The notes under the pieces are model-generated. The model was not told the origin of the DNA and did not search any database. It saw only the letters and a list, made by a program, of their open reading frames with translations. From Hymenopellis radicata (Eukaryota > Basidiomycota > Agaricomycetes > Agaricales > Physalacriaceae), in assembly GCA_015501595.1 (NCBI GenBank), contig JADNRX010000063.1, positions 62,001 to 126,000 of the forward strand: a DNA stretch of 64,000 nt. Direction: 5' to 3'. A program made the position numbers and the translations under genes. Of the stretch, positions 34,118 through 46,252 are shown in pieces; positions within the stretch are counted from its first letter, which is position 1; each line of letters begins with the position of its first letter.

Positions 34118-36884
34118 CTATCGTGTGATGATTCGAGTTCCCAAGTCCCCAACTGCGTAAGGAAAATGTGCGCCAGGACAGCTAATAAACATGAGAGAAG
34201 GAGGGATATCCAATTGATGGGCAAGAGCGGCTACAGTCGAAGGCTCGAGCGGACTACGGACCATCACCTGTGAGCTTATCGTCAGCACCGTTCACATGCT
34301 AAAGTTTAAAAGACGTTACCAAGTCTATCGTTATTTCAGGAAATGCCTCGTCTAGAACTGTGAGGCAGTCAGCGATCCACAATCGTCACCAAGGTGGGGA
34401 CACAAACTCTTAGCATTAGCTTCTAGCTCGGACGGTACGCCGCGTTCGTCATCGACAAAATGAACGATCTTGAGATACGACGTCTCTTCGTTCCGTCTAA
34501 CATACATAATCATGTGGAAGATGTGGTTGATCTGCCTCATAAGCTTCACAGGCCGGAAGCAGTGCAAATCTTCTCACCTCATCAGATTTAACTAACACGC
34601 AAACGGTCTTCCGCTTCATTTGTGCAATCTTGGAGATCAGGTTTGACCCCCACATACGAGAGAGCTTCCAACGATGTAGTAATGGATACTGATCATACAG
34701 CCAATAAAGCGTTCCCAACAACTTTGCCTTGTTCTGAGTTGCGGCGAAAAGAATTACGATCGCGAAGAAGTACGCGCAGAAATATCTAGGAATACCGTCA
34801 GTAGGAGGGAGCCCGGGGAAAAAACAACGAACCCTGCTGTACTCGGATCTATGGCTATGTTGCCTACAAAGACAGTCGGGGCAAGAGCTAACGTTAACAG
34901 GACAATGGTCAAGGGTGTCTTCGGGCTTCTTGGTAAACGGCCGCGATTGAATTTAAGGATGAGGAGCGAGATCGGAAACAGCGCCATAACAGTCAGCCAT
35001 ACGAGAGAAAACCTGATGAGCTATCATTAGAAGGAATAAGTGAGACCCGAGAACGAAACTGACATCTTCGACACGATAGCCAGGCTTGCTCCAGTCGTGG
35101 CATAAACAAGACCGCTGAACCCGACGAATGAAAGGACCGAGATATACGGGGCACCAGTGAACGGTAACGGCGTAAGAAAGACAGCCGGTATCACTCTGTC
35201 GTGAGCCAGCTGCTCAAAGAGTTCACATGCACTGACTATGCCTGAATAACGTTATTAGACAAGTCCAAATCAAGCAGATAGCCTGCCTCACCGGTCAAAA
35301 CGCCGCCACAAAGCACAATGATGGCATCTACGACGACCCAGATACGTAACCATCGTCCACCAGACTGTAGAACGTTGAGATTGCGCCGTGGAGATAAAAA
35401 GAAAAGACTCGCCACTTCCGCAAGCAAACTGAGCACATTCTCAGCCGCCAGGACCTTCTCCATTGGAACGACGGCCATAAGAAGGGTCATAACGAGGAAG
35501 TTCAACATAATCGCGGGAATATGGAGATTCCGTAGCACCAGCGGGAAGCGGCCGGGTTTAATTTTTGCGATGTATGAAGGAGTACCTGTGACATTTATTA
35601 ATGATGCACGTCGAAGACAGCAAGGAGAAAGGCGCAATGGGTCTTAGAGACGCCCGTCCGAGAATACCGCCAGCCACAAAGCCGTAGCTGTGCCTCTACA
35701 CCACTTGGTATGGTGCGCCACGGAACAGAATACTTACATTCGAATCCGGTTAGCCCGAGCATCCCCAAGCAAAAGCCATTGAAAATTTGACGGGCAACCT
35801 CGCTCCCTGAGGACGCAGAGTGGGTATGCCAATTTTGCTCCAACTGCGCATTTCCAATTCGTCCCCAGTGAACGGAGGACGCCACGATCAACGCGACCAT
35901 CGATACAATCTACTGAGCTGAGTTTGTGTCTTGTGGTGACAGCGACATGACTTACGTGAAGTGATAAGACTGCTAGAGCTAAGCGCGCGCTTTCTTTCAT
36001 GCCGCTAAGACTGATGATCGTGAACAGAACAAGGACTATAATGGCGCCAACAAATGAAGGGAAGGGTAGTGCGACCTCCGCAGACAAGTAAGAGGCGGCT
36101 GTAGCAGCCGACACTACAGCGGTTGAGGAAAAGTCGAGGAGAAGGAGAGACGCGCCGATCAAAGCGAACGACTTGGTGGAGACATTCAAGCTATAAAGGA
36201 GATGAGTTAGTGTATATCAAAGCAGCCACATGAGCGCACATGTATGAGTATGGCGCGCCCGTAATAGGCAAAGCTGAGCCTAATTCTTCCATTATGGGGC
36301 GCCATAAGAATAAAGCGAGTGCAGCCGTAAGGAGTGATATTGGGGAGCTGAAAAATAGTCCATTGAATGTGGGTATACGGGGATATAACAAGAGAGCGTA
36401 CTATACGCTGGCAACTGCGGCAACGGCCGGCAAGGCGTAGAATACACTTCCGAGGACAGCGTTGCCGGCGAGTGCAGTGGCAGTAAATTGGCCAAGGACC
36501 TTTTGCTCGCGTAATGTCGTAACGCGTTTCATTCCCGCGAGTTCGTCCTCCGCCGTGAGCTTGGTGTGGATGACCGAGCCCCAACCAGCGAACTCAAAGT
36601 CATTTGAGAGATTGAGAAAGCGCGAAGGGACGGTCGTAACTTTGATTGAATCCTTTCGTCGCTTGCGTTGCCTGCGAAGGATCACGTCGAATTGGGACTC
36701 CAGGAAAGTAGGCGGAGAGTTCGCGTCTATATCTGGGCCTGTACCACTGTTTCAGCAGAAAAAGAGCAAACAATATACGCATCAAGTTACCCGACACTGA
36801 GGCTCGCTGAATAGGCTCAATTGCGATCCAGGGCTCCATATCGCTCACGTCTGCTTCGGCGTTTGGAGGGGAGTCCCAATCCAT
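34118..36884 (-). CDS. APC-superfamily amino-acid/cation transporter with C-terminal domain
   Basis: Plasma-membrane permease of the amino acid-polyamine-organocation superfamily. N-terminal cytosolic region MDWDSPPNAEADVSDMEPWI and, later, FEFAGWGSVIHTKLTAEDEL with TTLREQKVLGQFTATALAGN entering helix 1; about 12 helices follow, e.g. PITGAPYSYM, FALIGASLLLLDFSSTAVVS, FNGFCLGMLGLTGFE, RVIPAVFLTPLPFTGAPYIS and FSLVWLTVMALFPISLLILK. After the last helix is a hydrophilic C-terminal domain: AQMKRKTVCVLVKSDE, INHIFHMIMYVRRNEETSYL, KIVHFVDDERGVPSELEANA, FPEITIDLVMVRSPLEP, SLMFISCPGAHFPYAVGDLG and TRIITR at the stop. This tail resembles a Usp-like regulatory domain seen in basidiomycete permeases. 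More than ten short introns. Substrate not inferable. Confidence 0.85.
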
Positions 36885-37088
36885 TTTGTACCAATTCTGC
36901 CGCGTTCAAAGGGCGTCAAAGAGTGAATCTGCTAACCGCTTTCGACGAAGATGGATGAAAGAATCAACTCCTAATATAAATCAGGAGTTACCGTCTACGG
37001 CCACGTGACGTTGCCTAAAAATAGCGGTATCCATCTTTCTTCAGTCACGTAAGTGCAACTTTGTTGTTGCCTTTTAGTGACACGGACA

Positions 37089-37266
37089 ATGAGCGCCTTT
37101 CAAACCCAACACAAAGTAAGAGCACATCAATCTAGATCTGTTGATCAACTCTGTCATCTTTTAGACCGAGAGTCAAGTACCAATGTGGAAGAAGAACTTT
37201 GAAGTTGCGAAGCCACCTACGTCGAATCATGCCGAGCCATTTGTAGAGCGCCGATGCAAGTACTAG
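37089..37266 (+). CDS. Candidate 42-residue protein
   Basis: Exons 37089-37115 and 37165-37266, joined by a 49 bp intron with canonical gtaaga donor and ttttag acceptor in phase 0, encode MSAFQTQHKTESQVPMWKKN then FEVAKPPTSNHAEPFVERRC and KY. Basic and hydrophilic, no signal or membrane segment. It lies in the 570 bp between the divergent permease and YIPF genes. No family recognised. The clean splice is the main support. Confidence 0.33.
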
Positions 37267-37456
37267 TGTCGCTAGTGCTTCTTCACGAGGGATACAGTAC
37301 TCTTGATCTAGAAAATACAGGTACAAAATGATAGATCTTAAGAATTGAGAAATCCTGCCGATCTGAAGCGCCACGGCGGGACGGCGATGATGGCCGGCTT
37401 GATCTGCCGAACGGATCACTGGACGGCAGACAGCACTTGCTTCCAACCTCCACGAC

Positions 37457-38624
37457 ATGGCCTACGTTGCGGTCGACGCCGACGATGTGCGTCCACTATC
37501 TGAGTTCCTGAGGCTTTCGGTACTCATAACATCCTTCGCAGCGTCTAGAAGAGGGCCCAGAAGGTCTCCAGTTCAAATGTAACCTGGTCCATGACACCAA
37601 ATACCCATTTGTTTTAACCGTCCATCAGCATTCCTGGGAGACGCCAACGCAGATACAACTGGCAGGGGTGTTGGACACGCCGACCGAGGTATGTCTCCTT
37701 CCTCTGGAAGGACCTGACTTGACGCGTGTTTAGGGTATCTCGCAGACCGACCTTACCCAGCCAAGGGCACCTCCGGCTTCTGGACAGTAGAATATTATCA
37801 ACCATATTTCGACATCGACACAAAGGCCGTACGTGCACCTGATCTCTTACTGGTATGTTCCCTGACGCTAGGTTGTTTTAGGTCTTAACCCGATGTTATG
37901 CAACTCTGCTTCCCACCTCTACGGACTACCTCTCCACCCACCTTAACCCCGCCGACCTCTACGGACCCTTTTGGACGCTGACTACATTAATATTTGCTCT
38001 CTTCTTGTCGTCCAGTCTTGGCGCGTCTATCGCGGCATACCTCTCTGCCCCAGGGTCAGAGTACGACTATGACTTTCAATTATTATCGATTGCCGCCTCG
38101 CTAGTATACGCGTACGGACTTGGATTGCCGGTGCTACTGTGGGTTGCCCTGCGATACCTTGGTGTAGGGGAATGGAGCGTTGTGGAGGCTGTTGCGGTAT
38201 GGGGCTACGCCATGTTCGTCTGGATTCCTGTCGCAGTGAGTAGATGGTTTATTCTTGCTTCAGTTTTACCCACCAATCATCGTAAGGTTCTGTGCGTTAT
38301 CCCGGTGCCGCTTGTGCGTTGGGCCCTCGTGGCCGTTGCGTTTCTTCAGTCAGGGTACTTTCTTGTCCGGAATGTCTACCCCATTCTTGCTTCGGTATGT
38401 GAACCTACACGTAACTTCCGTCCAACGCTTATCCCTGCCTGCAGGCTGAAGCAAAGGCAACACGTCTGATTATCATTGCTATCGCGGTTCTCCATGCCGG
38501 ATTAGCCTTGACATTCAAAGTCTTATTTTTCAGCTACTACGTCGTAGATAAAATTGGTATAGATTTCCCTCTACCTGGTGGAGATGCTCCTACTACACCT
38601 ACTCCTTCGTCTACTGCTACTTGA
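37457..38624 (+). CDS. Yip1-domain Golgi membrane protein (YIPF1/YIPF2 type)
   Basis: Multi-pass Golgi/ER vesicle-trafficking protein interacting with Rab GTPases. The N-terminus MAYVAVDADD splices to RLEEGPEGLQFKSFLGDANA and, through two further introns, to GYLADRPYPAKGTSGFWTVE, YYQPYFDIDTKAVLTRCYAT, LNPADLYGPFWTLTTLIFAL. The aromatic FW.VEYYQPYFD motif before the first helix and PADLYGPFW define the YIPF1/2 branch. Five hydrophobic helices follow (FALFLSSSLGASIAAYL, LLSIAASLVYAYGLGLPVLL, VWGYAMFVWIPVAV, IPVPLVRWALVAVAFLQ, TRLIIIAIAVLHAGLALTF), then a short Pro/Thr tail ending at 38624. All introns are short and in frame. Confidence 0.9.
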
Positions 38625-38723
38625 TCCTTTCTGTGTAATAAATTAGGACAATGATGAAATTTTGCATGTAATGAGACCCTAACCCGAATATTCGCTTGAC
38701 TTGTTGCTCCACCACGCGCTGCC

Positions 38724-40418
38724 ATGAGCTGGGCGAATATTGACTTGCACTCGCATCGGACGCAGCTTGTCGCGACGGCCATAGCAGCGTCGGTAGCGAC
38801 CGGAACCGTTCTTTCTGCCTACAACGCCTACTCCAAGCGGACACGGCGACGGAACTTGAACGATGAAATTGTCAAGTCGATAGCGAACAAGGGCTCCAAT
38901 TTCAACTTTCAAAAACAGCTAAGCGAGGACAGGGAGCCCGAGGAGATTGCACTCAAGCCCAAGGCGACGGCGTTTGACGAGAATCTCATCCGGGAGCAGC
39001 TGGCCCGCAATTACGCATTTTTTGGCGACGACGGCATGGAGAAACTTCGCGCAGGGAGCGTAGCGGTCATCGGATGCGGCGGGGTAGGCAGCTGGGCAGC
39101 AGTGATGCTCGTGCGATCGTGAGTGGGGGCCCCGTGGCCTGGACAGACCAGAATTATAATACTGACTGTCCTGGCTTGCAGGGGTGTCTCCAAGATTCGC
39201 CTGGTAGACTTTGACTATGTCACTCTGTCCTCGCTCAACCGGCATGCAACGGCGACCGTTTCGGACGTCGGCATGCCCAAGGTAAAGTGTATCGCCAATG
39301 CGCTTAGGCAGATGGCCAGATGGGTCGATGTCGACGACCGGGTAGAAATTTGGCGCAAGGAGGAAGGCGGCCTCCTGCTCGAAGGGGTAGACTGGGTCAT
39401 TGGTATGCCTTTTTGGTTCGCGTCCTTGCTCCGCGTCCTGACCCTGCCTCTTCATAGATGCCATAGATAACATATCCACCAAAGTGGACTTGCTAAAGTA
39501 TTGTTATGATAATAACATCAAGGTAAGGTTCCTGCGCTCGCGTAATGTTTCCCCATTGACCAAAAGACTTGCTCAGGTCTTCTCCTCCATGGGAGCTGGC
39601 GCAAAGTGCGACCCCACGCGGGTTCAAATTAGCGATATATCTTACACAATCTATGATCCTCTAGCGCGTTCCGTTCGGAGACGTCTTCGTCTGATGGGCG
39701 TCCTATCTGGAATCCCGGTGGTTTATTCTACGGAAGTTCCTAGCGATGTAAAACTCCTTCCATTGCCTGAAGAAGAGTTCCAGAAAGGCCCAGTTAAGGA
39801 GCTTGGGGTATTCGACGACTTTAGGGTCCGAATCCTTCCAGTTCTTGGTTCGTCTTTCGTACCCTTGAATCTCACTCCGTTATCTCAATTTAGCTCTTCA
39901 GGTCCTCTACCATCGATATTTGGATTACACGTCGCGACTTACATCATTTGTGAGCTCGCCGGTAAACCCATCCTAAACCCTCTTCCGATCAAGAATCGTA
40001 GAAAGGTGTATGAAAAACTTCTGCGGGACCTTGCTAAACGAGAATCACTACTCGCCGGACAAGAACTCAAGTAGGTGATTCCTTTCTTCTACACCCTTTC
40101 GTCCGCTAACGGAAGCATAACAGTAAGCTTCCTATAGACGAAGACGACGTGGCTTTCATATTTGAAGACGTCTACCGTGGGCGCTCAGTCGTTTCACCTC
40201 ACGATGTTCCAGCTCGCCCTACGCTTCTTCGCTGGGAAATGAAGAATCCCCTCAGCCTGCACAACTGTGTTGTCATGGATTACAGCGACGCGGAAAAGCA
40301 CGCCCAGAAGTGCGGTACTGAAGGCCTAAGCCCACAAAGTGTATGGGGAGACGGAGCTCAAGAGCTAGTGCGCCGCCGTGCCCAAGAAATCTCCCGGTAC
40401 CTCGAGTGGCATGCTTGA
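38724..40418 (+). CDS. tRNA threonylcarbamoyladenosine dehydratase (Tcd/CsdL, E1-like)
   Basis: ATP-dependent enzyme that cyclises t6A37 of ANN-decoding tRNAs to ct6A. N-terminal anchor: a hydrophobic segment TQLVATAIAASVATGTVLSA followed by KRTRRR, consistent with the outer-mitochondrial-membrane location of yeast Tcd1/2. E1-like Rossmann site GSVAVIGCGGVGSWAAVMLV then IRLVDFDYVTLSSLNRHATA (adenylation Arg/Asp/Asn), DAIDNISTKVDLLKYCYDNN, GAGAKCDPTRVQISDISYTI and DPLARSVRRRLR. A further STEVPSDVKLLPLPEEEFQK and ASPLPSIFGLH-type region (PLPSIFGLHVATYIICELAG) closes the domain. The C-terminal exons extend it with EDDVAFIFEDVYRGRSVVSP and PTLLRWEMKNPLSLHNCVVM, ending EISRYLEWHA. Start at 38724; 99 bp after the YIPF stop. 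Confidence 0.92.
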
Positions 40419-41845
40419 AATGCGGATAATGCTCCGTCAAGCAGGCCGCGGGGGCGTGTTTAATGTGAGTGTTGTACAGTCTAATGGATTTCGATTTTAT
40501 CTGATTAAATGGCCAGACGTTTACCCGTCGGTACCGTGTCATTTGGACGCCTCCCGCTCAATTGTTCCAAGTCGACGATTCCAACTTCGCTGGTTTTGAA
40601 TCTTTACGTATGTGCGTGCGCTGTGACATCGATTCTTAAGCACGCATTTTTACTTACATGAAATCATGTACTAGTGATTTTGTATATCGCCTGGGACAGT
40701 ATAATCAAGGGATCCTTCTTTCCGGGAACTCCACGGTGGTGTCGTACTTGGCAATTCAAGTTAAGGAACGTCTTGAGTGCATGGATGCCCGGGACCTACA
40801 CAGGTAATCATATTTAGTTACTCATCTTCTAGACTAGAGTCAATGCGCACGAGCGATTCATGACCGCATCACCGCCGTTGAGCATACTCAAGCTGCGTAC
40901 TTGTCCGCTACATAGTAACATACCTCGCTTGACCCTGGATTAAACGTGCCGCCCGGGCTGCAAACCACGACTTTCGGGTGAGCCTGATGACCTACTCAAT
41001 ACGGTCTAGTACGCTTTCCAACCCAAAATTCAATGTTTTTTTAAAGTTTCAAACGAGGCTCAGACTGCCCCACGGCTGCAATCGGTATCCCCGTGAACGG
41101 GCTCTGTTATGGCAAGGTGTTCTATCTATTCACTTTCTCTCATATCCGTATCCATAACCATATTCTGAAAAGGTTCTTAGGCACCTGCAGTCGGCGATTT
41201 CTCAGTTGCGCGCAGACTTGATTCCTCCCCCGACCGATACCACTTGCGCTCAGGCCTGCTCATAACTCCGGAATCCCCGAGCAGTATAATTCGACGCCGC
41301 CGATCGCGATGTGTTTTTGTCTGCCCTTTGACGGACGGGATTTGAGGATGCGCAAGTCCGAGGCTAACGAGTTGGTCACATATCCGGACCCTTTATGTAC
41401 CCAGAAAGGACCTCTGTGCGATCCAGGGACACTGACTGTGTTCATGTTCGCAATCTAGCCTGGAGAGTAGAAGCTCCCTTCATATTCTGACAGAACACAG
41501 ATCTTTCATCTTTTTGAATGTGTCCCAGGCATTTAGTTCCGCATGAGGGGAGGAGAACCGCGCTTAAGATTTCCCTTTCACTTCTGGCGATAATCTCGGC
41601 TAAGGGTGTGGGGTTTTATATCTTTTCTTCTCTAATGAAATTCGCAAACACCCTGGCTTCGTGCTGTGCATCCGGGACGAGCTTGCGCTTTTCGGTGATT
41701 TTGCGGTCTTCTGGGGCGATTGACGGAGAATGTCATTTGAGGTCCCCGTGAAGGGTGTGTGGTATATGGTATAAAGTCTCAGATCATGAGAATCCCTGGC
41801 TATCAGCATTTCCTCATCTTGCGTCTCTCCCCACCCCCCCCACCA
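40419..41845. other. Intergenic stretch without recognisable gene
   Basis: About 1.4 kb between two plus-strand genes. Short open frames occur (for example minus-strand 41445-41260), and a plus-strand stretch around 41275-41455 is open for about 60 codons, but none has a start, splice pattern or domain that I can defend. The last 90 bases contain a C-rich run just before the methyltransferase start. Confidence 0.4.
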
Positions 41846-42702
41846 ATGGCTGTTGTTGTCCCCAACGTTGTGCCTACTACTATCGAGGACTGGGCTGCGT
41901 CGGCCGAGCTCACCAACTCGTTCCTTCTCAACGAGGATCATGCTTTGAAGGCCGCCCTCAAGAACACGGAAGAGAAGGGGCTCCCATTCGAGATTGCGGT
42001 CCCTGCTGAACAGGGCAAGCTGCTGCAGCTCCTGGCGACGTCTATACGCGCGAAGCGCATCCTGGAGATCGGCACCCTCGGCGGGTACGTGACGAGTTCT
42101 CGTTTTCACGCTTTCTTAATAAGAACGCGCTTCGTAATAGGTACTCTGCTATATGGCTGGCGCGCGCGTTACCTGAAGACGGGGAACTGGTTACGCTCGA
42201 ACTAAATGAAAGACATGCGCAGGTTCGTTTCCCCTTCTTCTTCTTTGTATGATGTACTCATGACGTTTTCTAGGTCGCGCGCGAAAACATCGCCATCGCT
42301 GGGCTGAGCGCCAAAGTCAAGGTCATCGTCGGACCGGCGAGCGCTGCGCTCGTGGAGATGCAGCCGGACCCGCCTTTTGATTTCATCTTCATCGACGCGG
42401 ACAAGGCGTCTAATACCGACTACTTTACGCACGCCAAGCGGCTAGTGCGCACTGGGGGTACTATTGTGAGATTTTTTCCGTTTCTATTGGTGTGTATCGC
42501 ACGTGCGTTGAACCGCGACTAGATTGTGGACAATATGATGCTGGTCGGGCTGGTCGCCAATATGTCGTATTCGGACGACAACGTTGAGGGTGTGCGGGCG
42601 CTGCTGAAGGCGCTAAAGGACGACCCCGAGGTGGACTGCACGGCGGTCGGCACAGCGTGCTATAAGGGCTTTGACGGGTTCCTTTACGCTGTGAAGAAAT
42701 AG
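41846..42702 (+). CDS. Class I O-methyltransferase (CCoAOMT family)
   Basis: SAM-dependent methyltransferase of the caffeoyl-CoA/catechol O-methyltransferase family (Methyltransf_3), cytosolic; natural substrate in fungi unknown. Start at MAVVVPNVVPTTIEDWAASA; motif I ILEIGTLGGYSAIWLARALP spans an intron; then ELVTLELNERHAQVARENIA, KVIVGPASAAL, and the metal/SAM motif FDFIFIDADKASNTDYF, followed after another intron by TIIVDNMMLVGLVANMSYSD and the closing CYKGFDGFLYAVKK. Spliced length about 230 residues, normal. Three introns, all in frame. The metal ligands (Asp of DADK, Asp-Asn of VDNM) are present. Confidence 0.92.
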
Positions 42703-42933
42703 ATCAAAAGCATTGAAAGCATCCTGTAATATTAGTGTACTATTCACTCTGGACGGTTCTCTTCTCCCTCTCCCTGAAGTTTTTGGTGTTATCATCGATG
42801 TACATAATAATATTAATTATGGGGACAATATATACCACTCTAAAGATACAACAATATCGTATCGTACAGCCGCCGTGGCGTACACACATAAGTACATGTG
42901 AAAGTCGTCCAAAAGCTTAACTTACAACAGCCT

Positions 42934-44578
42934 CTACGTAAGATGTAATAGAACAGTTCGCCTTTGCGAAGTCGAAGAAGCCACACACAGAGTCAAGAAG
43001 GTCCCGAGAAAGAAGCCTGTTAAGGCGTACGACACGGTCAACGATAACCTGTTTCGCGGCTCGGGTGGAGGGGAGTCTGGTGCAGCGTCAGAATCAAAAG
43101 TGGCCTGCACGGCGACAGATGAATGTGGCGTGGGTGAAGAAGGATGCGAAAATTGCGGCGATGAGGCAAAAGTCTGTTTCCCACTTGAAGACAGATTTGC
43201 AAAGTATTGGGTAAGGGAAAGGGGCGGTGACGAGAACGGAAGGCTGGTCAGCCGTTTCCTTTCCATGATGCTGTCATGCAGCCCGGGCATGCTGAGATGG
43301 TCGAATGAATTCGGCGTCAGGGGCGACACGGACGAGGCACGACTGGAGGATGAGGAAGTCGAAGGAGGAGGAGGTATGGCTATCCGCAGCGGGGACACAC
43401 GGGACTGTGCGTCCGACCACCGGACCTCAGGCTGCTTGGCCTGACTCTCTAGGCGCTCTTCCAATGCAGAAACTACACCTTCAAGATCGTCGATGACGCC
43501 CGCCAGCTCCAGGACGTCGCCTGTGAGCGAGGCTGTGTCCTTCTCCCGCACTTCGTCCGCGAGCAAGGCAATCATGCCTGATATAACGCCTGTCATCTCC
43601 GCAGGGTCCTCAGGATCAGGCCAGGCCGCGATGAGGCAGGCGAGCTCGGCGACTTTCGCTACGGCGGTCGCGAGATCCTTCGGAGCCCACTCATGGAACC
43701 ACGGATGAAGGAACGCCACCGCAAGGCGCACGGATTCGACGATAGTCGAATGTAAGCGGATCTCAGCCGAATCTTCGAAATATCTGTCGACCATGTCGTG
43801 ACAGAAGTGTTTGAAAGAGGCTTTCTTGTTCGCAAAGTCCCATGCTACATGGTCGAACGGCGTTCTCAGGAGCTGCTGCTTTAGCGGCTCGAGCTCCCTG
43901 CGGAGGAAATAACTCGGCAGTTTGTCGAGGATGGAAAGAAGGGGGATGGAGGACATGACGGAGGACAACGGGATGTACCCGTAGATAAGAACAGATTGCG
44001 ACTCCTCCGAAATCCGATACCATCGTTCGTCGTCGTGCGGCCGCCTATTACAATGCATGATGAGTACACGGCCTCAGATGGATGAAGAAGGCATCGTACT
44101 CAGCAGCCGGAACTTGTCTCATAACCTGTACGCCAGTAACCGCCCTTCCCTTCAACGAAGCGGCATCAATCACGGCGATCTCTACATCGTGCTTGTACCC
44201 CGTCTTGTACCGCCGCATAGCTTCCCAGATCGCCCACGCAAAGCTGAACGAGGTGCTGATATAACACGAGGACGAGCGAGTCGTCCAGTCCATATGTCGT
44301 GTGACGTCGCTGGAGGTCGCCGATTCGGCCACCGGGACCGTCGGGCTGAGCAGTGCGACATCGTCGACGGGCGAAGAGTACTTTGTGTTGAACCTGGGCG
44401 CAAGGCAGAATATCTTCTTATCGTAACAAATCGATGGGGAGTGCGCTTTGGGTGTGTACACCCGGTACAGGAAGGGATTTTTCTCGACGAGGTTGTCGAA
44501 TTCGACTGTCTCGCTGAAGCCCAGGCGGGGTAGGGAGTGGAGGGCAGAGTCGCCGTTGAGAGTCCCGTCGTCAGACAT
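42934..44578 (-). CDS. DUF7587 protein with C-terminal membrane anchor
   Basis: Function unknown; the DUF7587 family is abundant in basidiomycetes. Conserved domain (residues about 25-200): VEKNPFLYRVYTPKAHSPSI, KYSSPVDDVALLSPTVPVAE, VTRHMDWTTRSSSCYISTSF and SFAWAIWEAMRRYKTGYKHD then VEIAVIDAASLKGRAVTGVQ. A 55 bp intron (about 44117-44063, gtacga to atag) joins AAE to RPHDDERWYRISEESQSVLI. Next come YIPLSSVMSSIPLLSILDKL, a helical region FKHFCHDMVDRYFEDSAEIR and SLTGDVLELAGVIDDLEGVV (coiled coil), a Ser-rich stretch, and a single hydrophobic helix SYALTGFFLGTFLTLCVASS close to the C-terminus, suggesting a tail-anchored protein. The domain looks like an ADP-ribosyltransferase-type sensor fold only by general impression; I do not claim it. 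Confidence 0.8.
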
Positions 44579-45571
44579 GGCGGAGGTGGAATGAAAGTGT
44601 CGGTCGGTTCAAGACTCGGAAGGACATTTGTATATATGGGGCCGGGGTTTGGGTGTATCTGGACGCAATCTGGATAATGAAACGAACATGATGCATGATG
44701 CGCCTTGAGGAAAGCACGTGTGGGGTCCATCCTTGAGTCTTGACGCCTGGTTGTGGCGTGTTCGACAGCATGGACGCAGGTCAAAGCACGAGCCGAAACA
44801 CAATAAACCGACAAGCTGTTTCGTATTCAAGCGGCGTGGCGCTTTAGGATGATGAGAGGAAGAGAAAATGGTGGTTGGGTTCGGATCAGATTCGGACTGA
44901 GTCTAGACTGACGGAATGTTCGGATGATGTTGATAAGATCATGAAGTTCGGGCTACAGCGGTATGGCACATACCAGGATTAAGCAAAGGCTTGAGTACTA
45001 CTTCAGCACTACTGAGTATGAACGATTTGGCAAAATTTGAAGTGGGTCCTCCACAAACCTTCATACCGGAGAAAATGGGGGCCTCTTCCAAAGAAGTTTT
45101 GGGAAAGCAGAATCGCTTGTAAACCGTCCCGCTCGTATTGGGTTGCGGCACATTCTCCAGATTAGACCCACTGTCAAGTCGGTCTAGACCAATATGCGAT
45201 CTCGTGAACGATGGTAAGTTGATTTGCTCGCGGGTCCGATTGCGCAGAACGAGCAATTGACCTTTTGAAGCCTCTGACAACGCAATAGATCAACTGACAA
45301 CGCTGGGGTAGCGGCGTCAGCCAAGGTTAAACCCGATATCGGTTGAGTAGAGAAACTGAAGGATGAGCGCTAAACGCCGCACCATTTCCACCCAAAAGAC
45401 TATCCCAAGCTCTTGGAAGGTACTCTTCGAGCCACTGGATAGCGTCCACAGACTCGGAAGCAGACGTGTTCCATTGTCCATCGCTTGGCAATGGAACCAG
45501 CTCAAGGCGAGCAACAAAAGTGCTTCGATGCCACCCAAGCATCGGGTTCCGATTTGGAAGTGACACGCGCG

Positions 45572-45579
45572 TATAAAAG
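45572..45579 (+). promoter_or_regulatory. TATA box
   Basis: A perfect tataaaag lies 38 bp before the ATG at 45617, a usual distance for a fungal core promoter with a very short leader. Confidence 0.45.
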
Positions 45580-45616
45580 CCCAGCGGTGAGAGGGATAGA
45601 TACCCCCACCAACTTC

Positions 45617-45949
45617 ATGGCCGCGAAAACTGCAGCACTTGGTACTCTCCGCTCCCGCCAGTTCTCAGCGAGCTCGTCACGGCGGAACATGACATCGCCC
45701 GTCCTTGACATCTTCGACGCACCCGCGCGCCTGGAAGACTGGGCATCGCGTTGTTTGCGATCGACCTATCGTTCGGCGACAAAAGTGTCTCCTCAGGACG
45801 CGGAAATGACATCGCTGCCCCCGCCCATCACATTCGACGGTCCATCCGGAACGCATCCCAAACGGCACGCGTTGATGGTCTCCCCTGTATCGTCCAGCTC
45901 AGTCGTGAGGCTGTTCGACGGTCCTGCGCGACCTGCACGTAAAAGGTGA
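45617..45949 (+). CDS. Small uncharacterised protein (110 aa)
   Basis: Single-exon frame from MAAKTAALGTLRSRQFSASS to the stop at 45949. Ser/Arg-rich N-terminus resembling a mitochondrial leader, then two related segments, PPPITFDGPSGTHPKRHA and SVVRLFDGPARPARKR, sharing an FDGP motif. No domain recognised. The TATA box just upstream and the internal repeat favour a real gene. Confidence 0.42.
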   Translation: MAAKTAALGTLRSRQFSASSSRRNMTSPVLDIFDAPARLEDWASRCLRSTYRSATKVSPQDAEMTSLPPPITFDGPSGTHPKRHALMVSPVSSSSVVRLFDGPARPARKR

Positions 45950-46252
45950 AATTTCTGTAGTCGACTGCCGAGCTGTTTTCTAAGTCAAGGCAAGACAGCG
46001 AGGACGACGGTCAGTCAGGGCAATGCCAACAGTTCATGTCGTCTTGACTGTGGGAGTTACAATAGCGACGCTGTTATTTATCACGACCTAGGTTAGTACT
46101 TCTTGACACACCATTGAAGCCGGCACTCACCAATACCAAGTACTCAGCCCACTGATCACTGTGATCACAACACGAAGGGAAAATCAAAGCAGAGCAGACG
46201 TGTACAATTTGTATATCAAAGCACAAAATTTTTCATTTGACGAGCAAGTAGT

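Noticed and set aside
44062..44120. A 25 bp micro-intron in the DUF7587 gene (gtgtac...aatag)
   Set aside because: A normal 55 bp intron with donor gtacga ending at the same acceptor also keeps the frame and gives a better family match (AAERPHDDERWYR), so no unusual splicing is needed.
44182..44814. 210-codon minus-strand frame upstream of and overlapping the DUF7587 gene
   Set aside because: Shadow frame of the conserved DUF7587 coding sequence.
44939..45566. Minus-strand open frames of 113 and 79 codons between the DUF7587 gene and the small FDGP gene
   Set aside because: Both are antisense to, or upstream of, a better-supported small gene, and they do not splice together convincingly; no domain.
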